64,000 bases of DNA from assembly GCA_026874595.1 (NCBI GenBank), contig CM049320.1, forward strand, positions 13,019,488 to 13,083,487, read 5' to 3'. Of this stretch, positions 1 to 11,544 are shown piece after piece (position 1 is the first letter of the stretch; every line of letters starts with the position of its first letter). The position numbers and the translations under genes were made by a program. Below the pieces are notes generated by a model. It saw only the letters and a program-made list of their open reading frames with translations, did no database searches and was not told the DNA's origin. Origin of the DNA: Sipunculus nudus (taxonomy: Eukaryota; Annelida; Sipuncula; Golfingiida; Sipunculidae).

Positions 1-570
1 TCAATGCAATGGTTATTCAGATACTGGAGATTTTGCATCGAATTTTTAATTATCTCGGGGTACTTACCAGTCCCATAGCTCAGAGGATATGGGTAACAGA
101 GACCTAGTTCCAGGTTTTCAAGGAGAAATGTGATTGACCTCCCTGGAGGTTTAATTACAAATTTCTAGGTTCAATTTACGATTTGTGCCCTGTTACCAGA
201 TGACCGTTATGTTTGGTCACAAAAAGGGAGAAAAAAATGCGGTAAAAATAAAAAACAATATAGGTGGCGCCACCAGTCTGCAGGAACTGATGAAACACTT
301 CATGATTAATATGTATGCAAAGAAATATGGTGATCAATACATTAGTAATTCAGGTACTGGCGCTTTGGTAGTATTTTTTAAATTATTCTGGGGGGGGGGG
401 GGGGGGGTTCTTACGAGTCCAATAGTGCGGAAGTTACAGGGAAAGAGTGGCCTAATTTCAGATTTCCAAGGGTTGCTTTTATTGACCTGCCTGTATGTTC
501 AGTAAGAAGATTATAGGTACAGTGGTTACGATTTGTGCCATGTTAACGTCCGGACGGAAGGACGACGGAC
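1..570. other. Non-coding flank with repeat fragments
   Basis: No supported gene. A GGTGGCGCCACC palindrome near 265-276 is shared with repeat blocks at 17.7-18.9 kb and 48.2-48.9 kb. A run of 18 G occupies 390-407. At 547-580 there is a fragment of the 'GGACGGAAGGACGACG' repeat that recurs near 20315. The reading frame at 185-505 spans the poly-G run and begins at a non-ATG codon, so it is not taken as a gene. Confidence 0.5.
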
Positions 571-619
571 AAAGACCAATCGATATACACCATGTTTGAT
601 GGTATGAGGAGTCTTTGAC

Positions 620-2415
620 TGATTGTGTCATGAGGAAATATCATACACATTTACACTTGACCGCACAAGACTCGGCAGACAGCACATCACCACATCTTTT
701 CGTTTGGCTTAAGAAGTTATTTGACTCTGTTGTTCTGTGATGAATACCATTGGCCAGAAACAATACAAATCGTCAACCTACGCCCAAGCTGTATTATCAG
801 TTTTTTTCCCTTAAGAAAAAAGACGTTGTAGGCTAACTAGTCTATGAGTGCACAGAATATGCCAGGAAATATTAAACTCTTTGCAAATATATATTATCCA
901 TGCTAAGCTGTTAATAATCAAATGTGTCCGTTTTTAACCAGACAAGGCAAGATTTATAAGGAAAAAAATACTTTGAATAACACGGTCCAGTAAACCAGGG
1001 AATTAACATAGCGTTATTCTGTAAGCTGTTATATGATGTGTGGTACAGACCACAAACAACCCATAAAAAATATTAACGAGATTTGCAAATGAGATTTTGC
1101 AATGTTCCCCGAGCTGTATAAGAATAGCCCCCCACCTCCCCCCCCCCCCCCCCCCGTCAATGCTTAGGATGCAACGAAAATTTCGTATTACGTCATTTTA
1201 CTGTATCAATAGAAATGAGAACCGCCGTGCTTGAATTAACATGCGCACGGAGTCTCGGAGAGACTGCGCTTGTGTTGCTTGATTCCCTTTCTAGATATTT
1301 ATAAGGGTATCTGAAAATGTTATATAAATAATATAATAGTAAAATAGTGACAAGAATCTTGTTGAACAACTCAGTTGTAATGTGATTGTGTCAGTAGTCA
1401 CTTCCCATGCTCTTATCTATATCTGAATGCACAATAGCATGCATTTATGTTATTATGTTAAACACCACAGCGTCTGTGTGTAACGAATACTTGAAACTTT
1501 ATATATTGTACACATTTATGTACTTTGTTATATGGTTAAGTTCGGCTGGGTGTCACTAGGCCTGCTTGCAAGACATTTGCAGAGATTCTTCTGAGAAGTT
1601 ACCACATTGGGTAGGTCTCTGAATCTGATCAAATATTCTTAACATATTTCATGCTGATTTTGTATGAATTTTAATTGTTATCATTGGAATATACATGGCT
1701 GAGATAATGGGGAACCACAAGATTCAAGAAGTTTTGTATACAAAGTTATCCGGACTACCTTACACACATATACACTTACATATATATATATATAATCCTT
1801 GAAAATTTGCGCCCCTTTTAAAACTTTTAGAGATATTTTATGAAAAAGCAAACACTAATCCTTCGAGTAAAACTATGATATCATCTGAGTCTTGAAATTA
1901 TGAAATCATAACAATTGAATAAATAGGCAATTTATTTTCCAGTATTTTCCAATAATCAGAGCTTATTTTTGGATTGCTCTTAAATTTTGTATGCTCAACA
2001 ATCCGTTTGAATAAATGTTACATAATATTAAGTGATCCTTCCCTCAAGATTGCATACATGCATGAGATCTTCCGAAATTTGGTCAGACCACTGATTCAGC
2101 AAGTCAACGGATATGGGTCACAGGACAGTATGTTTGGTACTGCCAAGGCCTTAAGATTCTTAGACATGAGAGATGTCAGAAATTTCTAGTTTGATTTATA
2201 TCTAATATTACTCTTTGTATCAATCCGTTTGATGAAATCACCTTTTCATTCGACCATAAGTCATTGGGCAATTAGGTATAGTAAAAAAATACTTAAATGT
2301 ATATATCATAATATCATATCCGCCCAGACGTAAATCTTTCACTGTTAATGCATGAAAGATATTAAAGAGTAAAATGCTGAACCTAACAGTAACTTTGTCA
2401 AGAGTGACATCAGCA
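620..2415 (+). repeat. Segmental duplication, copy A
   Basis: This stretch aligns in the same orientation with 11545-14060. Shared landmarks include TGTGATGAATACCATTGGC (742 and 11700), GACGTTGTAGGCTA (822 and 12244), the stretch around CATTGGGTAGGT (1605 and 13042), and CCAGACGTAAATCT (2324 and 13985). Similarity is high but broken by small indels, so the duplication is not recent. Copy A includes an 18-C run (1138-1155). Copy B continues to the acceptor of the sulfotransferase exon, but no matching exon follows copy A. Confidence 0.85.
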
Positions 2416-2935
2416 CTAAGGAGTAAGGTCACGTATACCAGGAATACGTATACCTTATACACCCGTGCTGGTTTGGCATATAACTTGTTTTGCAACTTGA
2501 CAATTGAATGATGGTCTCCTTGATTCAGTTCATCCCTGGGAGTGTTTATTTCAGTCTTGGTTGTCCTGTGTATTGGCCCATAATTCATGTAGTGCAGTTT
2601 CAGACTATTTCTGTCGGTTCGCGAAGTTTGTTATTAGGATGGTACCCTCTGTATTTAGTCCAGGGGGTGTCCCGAAGGACCCAGGTACGTAGCCCGCATT
2701 ATAGAGTCGCTTGAATAATTTCTCTCAGGGTATCTCTAAATTTCTTCTGCTTTTAGCAAAATAAACCGGGAATGTTGCATCTCAGTTGCTTGCTTTTTAA
2801 AATTCTGTGTTTGCTGGTTAACGTTTTATAGGCAAGATGAAAGCAATGATTCTCAGCAAGTGGACCTTTATCTCTTCATCGTTGTCAGGAGACCAGTCAA
2901 GAAGTCCCAAGTATCCATGGCAAATATACTGCGAC
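2416..2935. other. Intergenic, nothing recognised
   Basis: No coding signal, RNA gene or clear repeat was recognised. The short open frames have no family resemblance and no splice context. Confidence 0.4.
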
Positions 2936-2939
2936 TTGG

Positions 2940-3232
2940 TTCACTATGTGCCATATTACGAACATGTTGTAACTAGTAATCAGTGTCACGCACTTAATTT
3001 AGTATTCCATGCCCGAAGGGTTAGAGATACCCATATCATGGACATTAAAATAATGGCAACTGTGGGAAGCTTTAACCGGAGTATTCCATTCCCTATGGGT
3101 TTGGGTTAACCATTTCACGGACATACAATGGTATCTGTGACAAAGACTTAATGCAGGATTCCATGCCCGAAGGTTTAAGGTGACACATATCACGAACACG
3201 TAACATGACACCAGTGACAAGCGCTTACTTCA
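2940..3232. repeat. Minisatellite, ~77-bp unit, 3-4 copies
   Basis: Diverged direct copies begin near 3002, 3081 and 3157, each with a version of ATTCCATGCCCGAAGG followed by CATATCACGGACA and GTGACAA. A partial copy precedes them at 2942-2997. The unit lies directly before the ~100-bp satellite and does not resemble it. Confidence 0.7.
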
Positions 3233-3264
3233 GTTTTCAATGCATGAAGGATTCTGGTTACCAA

Positions 3265-5310
3265 CAAACCAAAAATTTGCGCGTGCGATTTATGGGGACC
3301 CCTCTGGCAGCCCGCTCTGATATCCATTCCTCTGGCGGCAGTCTTGACACTTTATGGTAGCAAATAGCTGTTATTTGCGCGTGCGATTCCTGGGGGCCTC
3401 TCTGGCAGCATGATCTGATATCCACTCCCCGTGGCAGCAGTCTTGACACTTTTTATATGGAAGCAAATAGCTACTATTTGCGCGTGCGACTCATGAAGGC
3501 CCCTCTGGCAGCCCGCTCTAATATCCATTCCCCTGGCGGCAGTCTTGATACTTTATGGTAGCAAATAGCTGCTATATGCGCGTGCGACTCATGTGGAACC
3601 TTCTGGCAGGCCGCTCTCAGATCCACTCCCTCTGGTGGCAGTCTTGACACTTTTTTTCATGGAAGCAAATATCTGCTATTTTTGCGTGCGACTCATGGGG
3701 GCCTCTTTGGCAGACCGCTCTCATAACCATTACTACTGGCGGCAGTCTTGACACTTTTTATGGAAGCAAATACCTGCCATTTGTGTGTTCGATTCATGGG
3801 GGCTTTCTGGCAGGACGCTGAGTTCTCCACTCCTCCTGGCGGGAGTCATGACACTTTTATGGTAGCAAATAGCTGTTTTTGCGATTGGAAATCGTGAGGG
3901 CTCCTCCGGCAGGCCGCTCTAATATCAACCCGCCCTGGCGGCAGTCTTGATCCTTTTTATGGTAGCAAATAGCTGCTATTTGCTCGGGTGACTCATGGAG
4001 GCCGCTCTGGCAGCCCGCTCTGATATCCAATCTCCCTGGCGTCAGTTTTGACACTTTCTATAGTAGCAAATAGCTGCTATATGTGCGTGCGACTCATAGG
4101 GGCCCCTCTTGCAGGCCGCTCTCTTATTCACTCCCCGTGGCGGCAGTCTTGACACTTTTTATGGTAGCAAGAAGCTGTTATTTGCGTGTGCGATTCATTG
4201 GGGCCTTTTTGACAGGCCGTTGAGATATCTACTCTCCCTGGCGGCAGCCGTGACACTTTTTATGGAAGCAGGTAACTGCTATTTGCGCGTGCGACTCATT
4301 GGGGCCCTCTGACAGCCCGTTTGATGTCCATTCCATCCGGCGGCAGTCATGACACTTTTTATGGCGGCGAATAGCAGCTATTTGCGCATGCGATTCATTG
4401 GGGCCCTACTGACAGGCCGTTGAGATCTCCATTCCCCATGACGGCAGTCATGACATTTTTATGGTACCAAATAGCAGCTATTTGCGCCTGCGATCCATGG
4501 GGGCCCTTCTGGCAGGCCACTAAGATCTCCATTCCTCCTGGCGGCATTCTTGACACTTTTTATGGTAGCAAATAGCAGCTATTTGCGCGTGCGATTCATG
4601 AGGGCCTTCTGGCAGGCCGGTGAGATCTCCACTCCCCATGGCGGCAGTCTTGACACGTTTATTAGTAGCAAATAGCTGCTATATGTACGTGCGACTCATG
4701 GGGACCCCTCTGGCAGGCAGCTTTCTTATCCACTCCCCTTGACGGCAGTCTTGACACTTTTTATATTGGCAAGAAGCTGTTATTGGCGTTTGCGATTCAT
4801 TGGGGCCATTTGACAGGCCGCTGAGATCTCCACTCTCCCTGGCGGCAGTCTTGACACTTTTATGGGAGCAAATAACTGCTATTTGCGCATGCGACTCATT
4901 GGGGCCCTTCTTGCAGACCGTTTTCAAATCCACTCCCTCTGGCGGCATTCTCGACAAAATTTATGGTAACAAATAGTTGCTATTTCGCGTGAGAATCATG
5001 GGGGTCCTTCTGGCTGACCGCTCTGAAATCCACTCCCTCTGGCGGGAGTCTTGACACTTTTTTATGGAAGCAAATAGCTGCTATTTGCGCGTGCTTTTCA
5101 TTAGGGTTCCCTTGGGCTGGGCGCTCTCCCCCTGGCGGCAGTCTAAACACTCAGTGCGATGCTACCATTATTCCTACCCCGTCCCTTTTTTTAGTGTAGC
5201 AAATAGCTGCTACTTGCGCGTGCGATTCATGGGGCCCCTCCCCCCGGCTTTCCTACTCCCTCACTATTTTATTCATGCTCATCTCCACTCCCCCTCGTGG
5301 CACTAATGGG
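3265..5310. repeat. Satellite array, ~100-bp unit, about 20 copies
   Basis: Each unit contains, in order, a GCAAATAGC(A/T)GCTATTTGCGCGTGCGA-type segment, an 'ATGGGGGCCCCTCTGGCAGGCCGCT'-type segment, 'CCACTCCCCCTGGCGGCAGTCTTGACACTTTTTATGGTA' or close variants, then the next unit. Starts recur at about 100-bp steps from 3282 to 5215. The core CAAATAGC-N-GCTATTTG is a hairpin with 8-bp arms and a single central base. Units are diverged by point changes, and the last two (after 5085) are irregular. Open frames here simply read through the repeat. Confidence 0.93.
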
Positions 5311-7230
5311 AAACTGTCTGCGATAATCCGAAAAGTCCAATAAGCTTAACTAAAGGCCGCTCCCAAAAATCGACATTTTCCCGCCTATCTCCAGTGATTG
5401 TGCTCTGGCGGCCATTGTGGATATTAGACAGGTCTATAATTCGATAAGACTGTAGTCAGGTTTTTCATGGTCCTTCCTCACCCATGGTTGGCGCTGATCG
5501 GGTTTTGATCTCCCGCTGACGGGGAGATTATACATCATGTCATTTACCGGGTAACAAACGATGTTAATCCACCTAAGAATTCATGGTTTAAGTAAAATCT
5601 ATTGCTCAATATATAATTAGAATGTAGTCACGTACATAATCACAATATTTACACGCATGATAGACAAAACACTTCATAGGTCAGCTACAGACACCCATAA
5701 ACACACTTATATGAGTACCGTTAGCCGTCTATGCCACCACATGCCTTTGAGCTTCGAATGCTACCTTACCTGAATTTAATCTGATGGATATCTTATGCCA
5801 CACTTAAACTGATTTTAATTTAATTAATTTGATTTAACCTTAATTTTAATTTGATCTTTTCTGTCTTTCCTTTTCTTCTTATTTTGTCTTATCTTTGCTT
5901 GCCTTCCGAACTCCCTGCCTGCGTGGCTAGCTGTCTGTCTGTCTGCCTGCCTACCTGCACAGCTGTCCTCTACCTTCCTTCCAAGCTGCTTGCTTGCTTG
6001 CAGTTATAGGAAAGTGTGCACGTATGATCTGATCTCGTACTGAATTGTCAGTCAGCCGGGAGCGTCGTCACGGCTAGTTGGCTAATAAGTGAAAACTGGT
6101 CCACTTTTTACTCTTTTGATTTAAGCGTTCACAGTTGATACACAACACGACTTATCTGTCATGAGGTGTTCGTCTGCAAAAGTTTGTACTGGGCGTTAGC
6201 ACTGCAGCAGCCGAAATAAATGAGTGGCCATTAACTTAAGTCTTAGGAAATGATACAATACCTGCTAATTGAATCGTTTCTGTAGTATTGGGCCGCCTAT
6301 TTGTAGTTTTAAAAAGCAAGTGACCCATTGGTCATGTCGCTCAGCCAAGAGAGGTGCTGATGGAGGTTGTGATACCAGATGCATTTATGTGTTTATCTGA
6401 TAAAAAAAATCGGATGGAGCCACTCGTCTTCGGTAACTGATAAAATCAGTCATGATAAATAAACATACCAGGTTACAGGACTCTAGATGAAACTACACCT
6501 GAAAATTAACCTGATACAACTGCTGTATTTTACGGTCTCAATTAATAGAGTTAAATCGATTAAAATGAAAAAAAAAATGCACCACCAGGCATCAGTAACC
6601 AGGATCAATAGGCGATGAAAGAATCATGGCAATCGGGAATCGATGCATCAAATATATCAAGATACTATGGCATTTGTATCAAATTTTAAATTATTCTGGG
6701 GTGTACAAACACGCCCTGTTAACGGAAGACCAGGCAGCTGGACGGACGACAGCAAAACCATTGTAGCTTCGATGACTAACGATCATCTGAGCTTAAAAAG
6801 TGGTTTACCGACATGCATCATAAATCCATAATATTATATAGTGCGTACATCGCTTTTTAATACGACATGGGTGTACCATCCTGGACCACATGTCACGAGG
6901 CTTTGCAATGGCAGTGAGGAATTAATGATTAAACCTTATTCACTTTCTGTGCTTTCTCGGGGTTATTCATCATGCGTTCAGTTTGAAAATTTTCTGAAAA
7001 TGATTTATATTTTCATGTCTTTTAATTATAACTAAATGTTGATTCCACATGTCTACAGGCGTCTTTGAATAATATAAATTAAGGCCTAGACCTTGACTAT
7101 AAGACTGATCATTCATTTGTATAATTTTAAGTTGTTAAGATAGGACAGCATTAAAAATTTACTCCGCCTGATATTCTCAATGGCCAATATTTAAACCTCT
7201 AACCTGTAAATCACGTTGTAACCATCTGTC
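5311..7230. other. Intergenic, repeat fragments only
   Basis: No gene is supported. CTG/TGCC-rich low-complexity sequence lies at 5920-6000. Short fragments resembling the GGCGCC-palindrome repeat family occur near 6410-6480 and 6700-6790. Nothing else was recognised. Confidence 0.4.
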
Positions 7231-7233
7231 CCT

Positions 7234-7257
7234 TACACACACACACACACACACACA
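7234..7257. repeat. (AC)n microsatellite
   Basis: Uninterrupted AC dinucleotide run, followed by a short AT stretch. Confidence 0.9.
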
Positions 7258-7559
7258 TATATTATTTATATTGTTACAGGCGCTCGTTTTATTGTGTGAC
7301 ACGGGCGTAACCCGTGTTGTTGTTGCACTCTATGTTTGGTCCGTACTGGTTGAACTCTCGTTGTCATGCTAGCTAGGGGTTTTCTCGCCTGGCCGAGGTC
7401 ACGTGGACCCTGGTATGTGGAGAATCACACAGTGATGTTCTTTTAGATGATTCCTGTAACGCGTGTTTACTGTGTTGTGTAAGATCTTTTAGACTGTTTG
7501 AGAAGTGGAAATTTGCATTATATTATTTATTATGACGGGACGAGTACTACTACAACGGA

Positions 7560-8965
7560 ACTGTCAATACTAGTCCAAGGCTGTGCCAGTTTAGCCGGCT
7601 TCCCTTCGGCGTGAAGACCGTCCCTGCCTTATTGCAGTGTGCCACTGAACAGGTGTTAACCGGATTGTCAGGGATACCCGTGGACCTGGATGTCATTTTG
7701 GTCACAGGCTGCACTGACCAAGAACATTTGCAGAAGCTATAGGGTGTCATGCAAGACTTTTAAAGTATGACTGAAAATCGGACGCAGAAAACCTCAATGG
7801 TTTAGTAAAGTGGTGTCATACTTTGAACATCGTATTGATAATAAAGGTTTGCAAACAGATGATTGCAAACTGGAAGCGATCGCACTGGCACCGGCACCTA
7901 CAAAAATACTGTAACATAGTTTGCTCGGACTTATAAACCACAAGGGAGGATTATGCTAGTCTCAGTACAGTGCTTTTTCTACTAAACAAGTTTCTTGGTA
8001 AGAATGTGAAGATCCAGTGGAATAAGGTTTTTAATGTTGTATTTAAAAAGTGAAGCAGATGTTAATTTCAAGTGACGTGTTGGTTCATTACAACCCAGAG
8101 TTACCAGTGAAATTGGACTGGCTCGGCACCGGCGCGTTTAATTCTTACATACTGCTGATTCGAGGTGAGAAGCTGATCGCGTTTACTTCATGAATGCTAA
8201 CGAAGGCAGAAAAGAAGTATAGCAGGATTGACATGAAGGCTCTTTCATAAGTGTATGAGGTAAAAAAGTTCCACTTATATTTGAGACTGTTATGGATCAC
8301 AAACCGCTGACAGCGATTTTTCATCCAAATACTAAGACGCCATCGATTACAGCCGCGCGCATACAACGGCTGACTTTCACACTTTCCACCTATGATAACG
8401 ACAGACTGTTTCTCAATACTGCCGCACATGTAAATGGTGACGCGTTGTCAAGATTGCCGCGTAAAAGGGAATAGTCAACAAGAATGGACAGTGCTTCTGT
8501 GTTCCAAATGACACAGCTAGACAAAAAATGCCTATGACCCTATTTTGTCAAAAGTATTCCGTTGCGAACACAATGGCTGGTTATATAACCCTGACCCAAG
8601 ACTGAAGCCGTACTTTTTGTGTACAAAGATAAACTCTAAATAAAACAGAATGTATTGGTATAGGGATATGTAAAGTGATTCCTCAGAACCAAAACAAAGG
8701 TCACATAGGAATCACCAAGATGAAACAGCAGGCCAGGAGCTATGTTTGGTGGCCTAAGATAGACCTTGATATTGAGGATATTGTCAAGAGATGTGTTGGT
8801 TGTCAGCAAACTCAAAAGATGCCAGCGGGTGTACCATTACTGTACCATTACATCCTTTGGAGGTTCCTGAAACAACCTGGTACAGGATACACATAGACTT
8901 CGCAGGCCCGTTGCTGGACAAATGGTTTTGGTAATCACTGATGCAGCAACTACTGGTTATTTTGC
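7560..8965 (+). pseudogene. Decayed Ty3/Gypsy retrotransposon pol (RT, RNase H, integrase)
   Basis: Pieces of pol lie in the correct order on the + strand in shifting frames. Reverse transcriptase palm comes first, with LPFGVKT (7599) and DLDVILVTG (7683), where the family has YLDDILVTG, so the second catalytic Asp is gone. RT thumb/connection-like sequence follows at 7800-8090. RNase H remnants follow at 8090-8474, including KAEKKYSRID, DHKPLTAIF and DALSRLP. Integrase zinc-binding sequence is at 8675-8830, with GHIGITKMK, YVWWP and a CxxC knuckle. The start of the integrase core (IHIDFAGP) is near 8888. Stops and frameshifts separate the pieces. Gag, protease, N-terminal RT and most of the integrase core were not found. 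It is a dead genomic copy. Confidence 0.93.
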
Positions 8966-9785
8966 ACACAAGGTGACTTCTGACAGCAAAGCAAACTCCG
9001 GCTTCGCAATCCTTATCACCACTCCGTGGTCAGGCCACCAATGACGAATGCGTACCTACCTCCTGTCTCTGTCAACTAACTTAACTATGGTAAGTGGGTC
9101 TCGCACACAGCTTCAGTGTCTTAGTTGGTTCTTGCATCCTCCCTTGCAATTAAGGTTGTTTTCTTTTCTCTTTTGTAGGCTGTGTAATTGTCACACCATG
9201 TATCAATGGTGAACGGTGTCACCTTAATTTCATAGTGTTGTTTAAACCGCCAGGGCGGGGCTCGCTCTTATCTCTCCCCTTGTGAACGAGTTAGATTGTT
9301 GGCGTGGCTATGCGACTAGGTTGTGTAGCTGGCCCAAGTTTACAGTTTTCTCCGGTTTCTTCGGTTTTCTCCACCTCAAGACCACATAGTGCAACACAAT
9401 ATTGACGTTGGCTGCCTAACATAAAGAAGGAGATGCACAGTGAGCTCTTCAGGGTGAGGTGAATAAGCTAATGTTTAGGACTCCGGTTCCGGCCCCTTCC
9501 TCAGGCTATAAAGGTGAGCCCTGAAGAGGGCCGCTCAGTCGCTCAATTAAACACCACTTCTCAGTCATCAAGAATCAAGCATTGACCTGGGTAGCCTGAG
9601 TGTAGGTCTGTGGTTACAACCGCCATGGTGTCCTTACCTGCAGCTTCGTCGCTCACCCATCGCCACAGGTCGTGTAAATGAGTGTGAACACTAGGTAAGT
9701 GTGTATGTGTTTAGTGTAGCATAGAGATCAGGTGAAGCCAAAGGGAGTATGACACTGCGGATTAGGCATGTCGGATCTCGTAGAA
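8966..9785. other. Unassigned region 3' of the Gypsy remnant, possible LTR-like segment
   Basis: No gene was recognised. Sequence from about 9186 has features compatible with an LTR or long SINE: a TG start, a TATA-like CTATAAAGG near 9508 and an AATTAAA near 9545. No second copy was found upstream of the pol remnant, so an LTR call is not supported. A 'TTTTCTCCGGTTTCTTCGG' stretch near 9350 resembles the SINE family at 63.1 kb. Confidence 0.3.
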
Positions 9786-9792
9786 GTTTTGG

Positions 9793-9813
9793 CCCCCCCC
9801 CCCCCCCCCCCCC
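9793..9813. repeat. Poly-C tract (21 C)
   Basis: Uninterrupted cytosine run directly before the 31-bp minisatellite. Similar G/C homopolymers occur at 390-407, 1138-1155, about 19132-19144, about 23179-23199 and about 56311-56323. Confidence 0.95.
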
Positions 9814-9824
9814 GATATGTATCA

Positions 9825-10168
9825 TCTGGTGACATCTGGTGGCGGCTTGTTATACTTCTCTGACATCTGGTGACGGCCCAATGTACATGTCTGGCATCTG
9901 ATGGCGACTTGTTATACTTCTCTGACATCTGGTGGCGGCTTGTTGTACTTCCCCGGCATCTGGTTGCTGCTTATTGTACATGTCTGGCATCTGATGGCGG
10001 CTTGTTATACTTCTCTGACATCTGGTGGCGGCCTGTTGTACTTCTCCGGCATCTGGTTGCTGCTTATTGTACTTCTCTGACATCTGGTGACGTCCTATTG
10101 TACTTCTCTGACATCTGGTGACGCCTAATGTACATGTCTGGCATCTGATGGCGGCTTGTTACAGAAAA
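9825..10168. repeat. Minisatellite, 31-bp unit, about 11 copies
   Basis: Direct repeat of a unit close to GACATCTGGTGGCGGCTTGT followed by TATACTTCTCT. Alternating subtypes have CCAATGTACATGTCTGG in the second half, which suggests a higher-order pattern. 31 is not a multiple of three, so open frames on both strands cycle through three registers and are repeat artefacts. Confidence 0.92.
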
Positions 10169-11544
10169 TTCCATTTCACCTCGGTGACCGTAAGCCACCA
10201 TAGGTAGTGTTATATGCAGGAGAAATCATACAGCTGTCACATGATCAATATGTTTGCCAAGTTTGGTAATGCCTGTGCACCGGTACTTGTGATAAAAGGT
10301 TACAGTTGGTTACAGATTTTGCGCAATACATGTAAAAATAAAGCGAACAGCGAAATTCAGTGCTCTTTGGAAAATCATGTTGAAGATAATATCATTTAGT
10401 TTAATGTTCATTTACCCTTTTTGCAGCAAGGTATCCTTATATATGATGGGAAGGCTAAAATGTCCTTATTTACTGATGTATCTGAAGGGAAGTGTAAAAG
10501 AACTGGCGCCAACTGCAAATTATAATCTCCTCTGTCAAGCGCTTTATTTCATTTCCAACATATATTATGCTCTGAATAGCAGGGGAGATTGACTCCCCTG
10601 TAGATCAGGCCACATTAATATGACCAGATTTGGACCAAACATACTACACTATTTACTGTAGGGTTATTTTATTCATCTCATGAACTGAGGTAATTGACAA
10701 GTGTTTCGGTAGAAAACTGCGAGGTTATAGAAAGTCGAGCCCAGGGCGCGGATGGGCTATCATCGTTGTCCGGTCCAAAAGTGGAGTCATGCGGTACGTC
10801 CGTGCGTATGTGAAAGATCGAGCCAAGAATGCCTGGGAAAGGAGTTGATCTGGAGACTAATGAGAGTGGCGGTATAATTTGATTGTTTACACTGTGTGAC
10901 CTATTTACTGGCTGAAAACTGATCAGTCGTTCTTAAATTTTACCTTCGTTTATCGGCCCCCTCAAGATGATATTTTAGAGGTGCACTGCTAATAGCTGTG
11001 TTGTGTTATATAAGATCAGTTTCCAGGGTATTTTCTATCAAGTACAGGTATTCGTGTTGTAGAGTCAGATATTACGTTACTGTGATCTTACCAGGGTTAA
11101 GCTGGACCGGTTGACGTTATTCATCTGTCTACCCTTGACATACTGTAGCTACAATTTCAGAGACCTTGATTCAGCGAGCCGTGCTGGCGTCTATTTCGTT
11201 AAATAATGAACAATGCGATTGATCCAATAAAAAATCGAATAACAGATTTACGAATCTAACGGAGTACCTCTGGTGCGAATTTTAGACCAAATGTATAACA
11301 TTGGCGGGAGGCATCTAGAATCGTAAAAATTAAATAAAAGCCATATATAAGCCTGTCCCGTTTCTAGTGCGTGTGTTCTTGTGCATGTGAACAGAGAATT
11401 TATTTATATTGGATCGGCAGGCTTGTTCATAAAATATTTATAAAATAAATGATGAATCGATGGATCAAAGTCTCTGAAAGCATAGCTGCCAGAGGCATTA
11501 TAGTATGAAGATGCGGGTATCAGATAAGGCCTTTGGCTGGCACG
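10169..11544. other. Intergenic, nothing recognised
   Basis: No gene is supported and no clear repeat boundary was seen. Short open frames at 10214-10592 have no splice context or family resemblance. Confidence 0.4.

Noticed and set aside
3258-5306. Several 60-90-codon frames within the satellite
   Set aside because: They follow the ~100-bp repeat on both strands and have no start context or family match.
9728-10121. Open frames on both strands with repeated residues
   Set aside because: They are translations of a 31-bp minisatellite that cycles through all frames.
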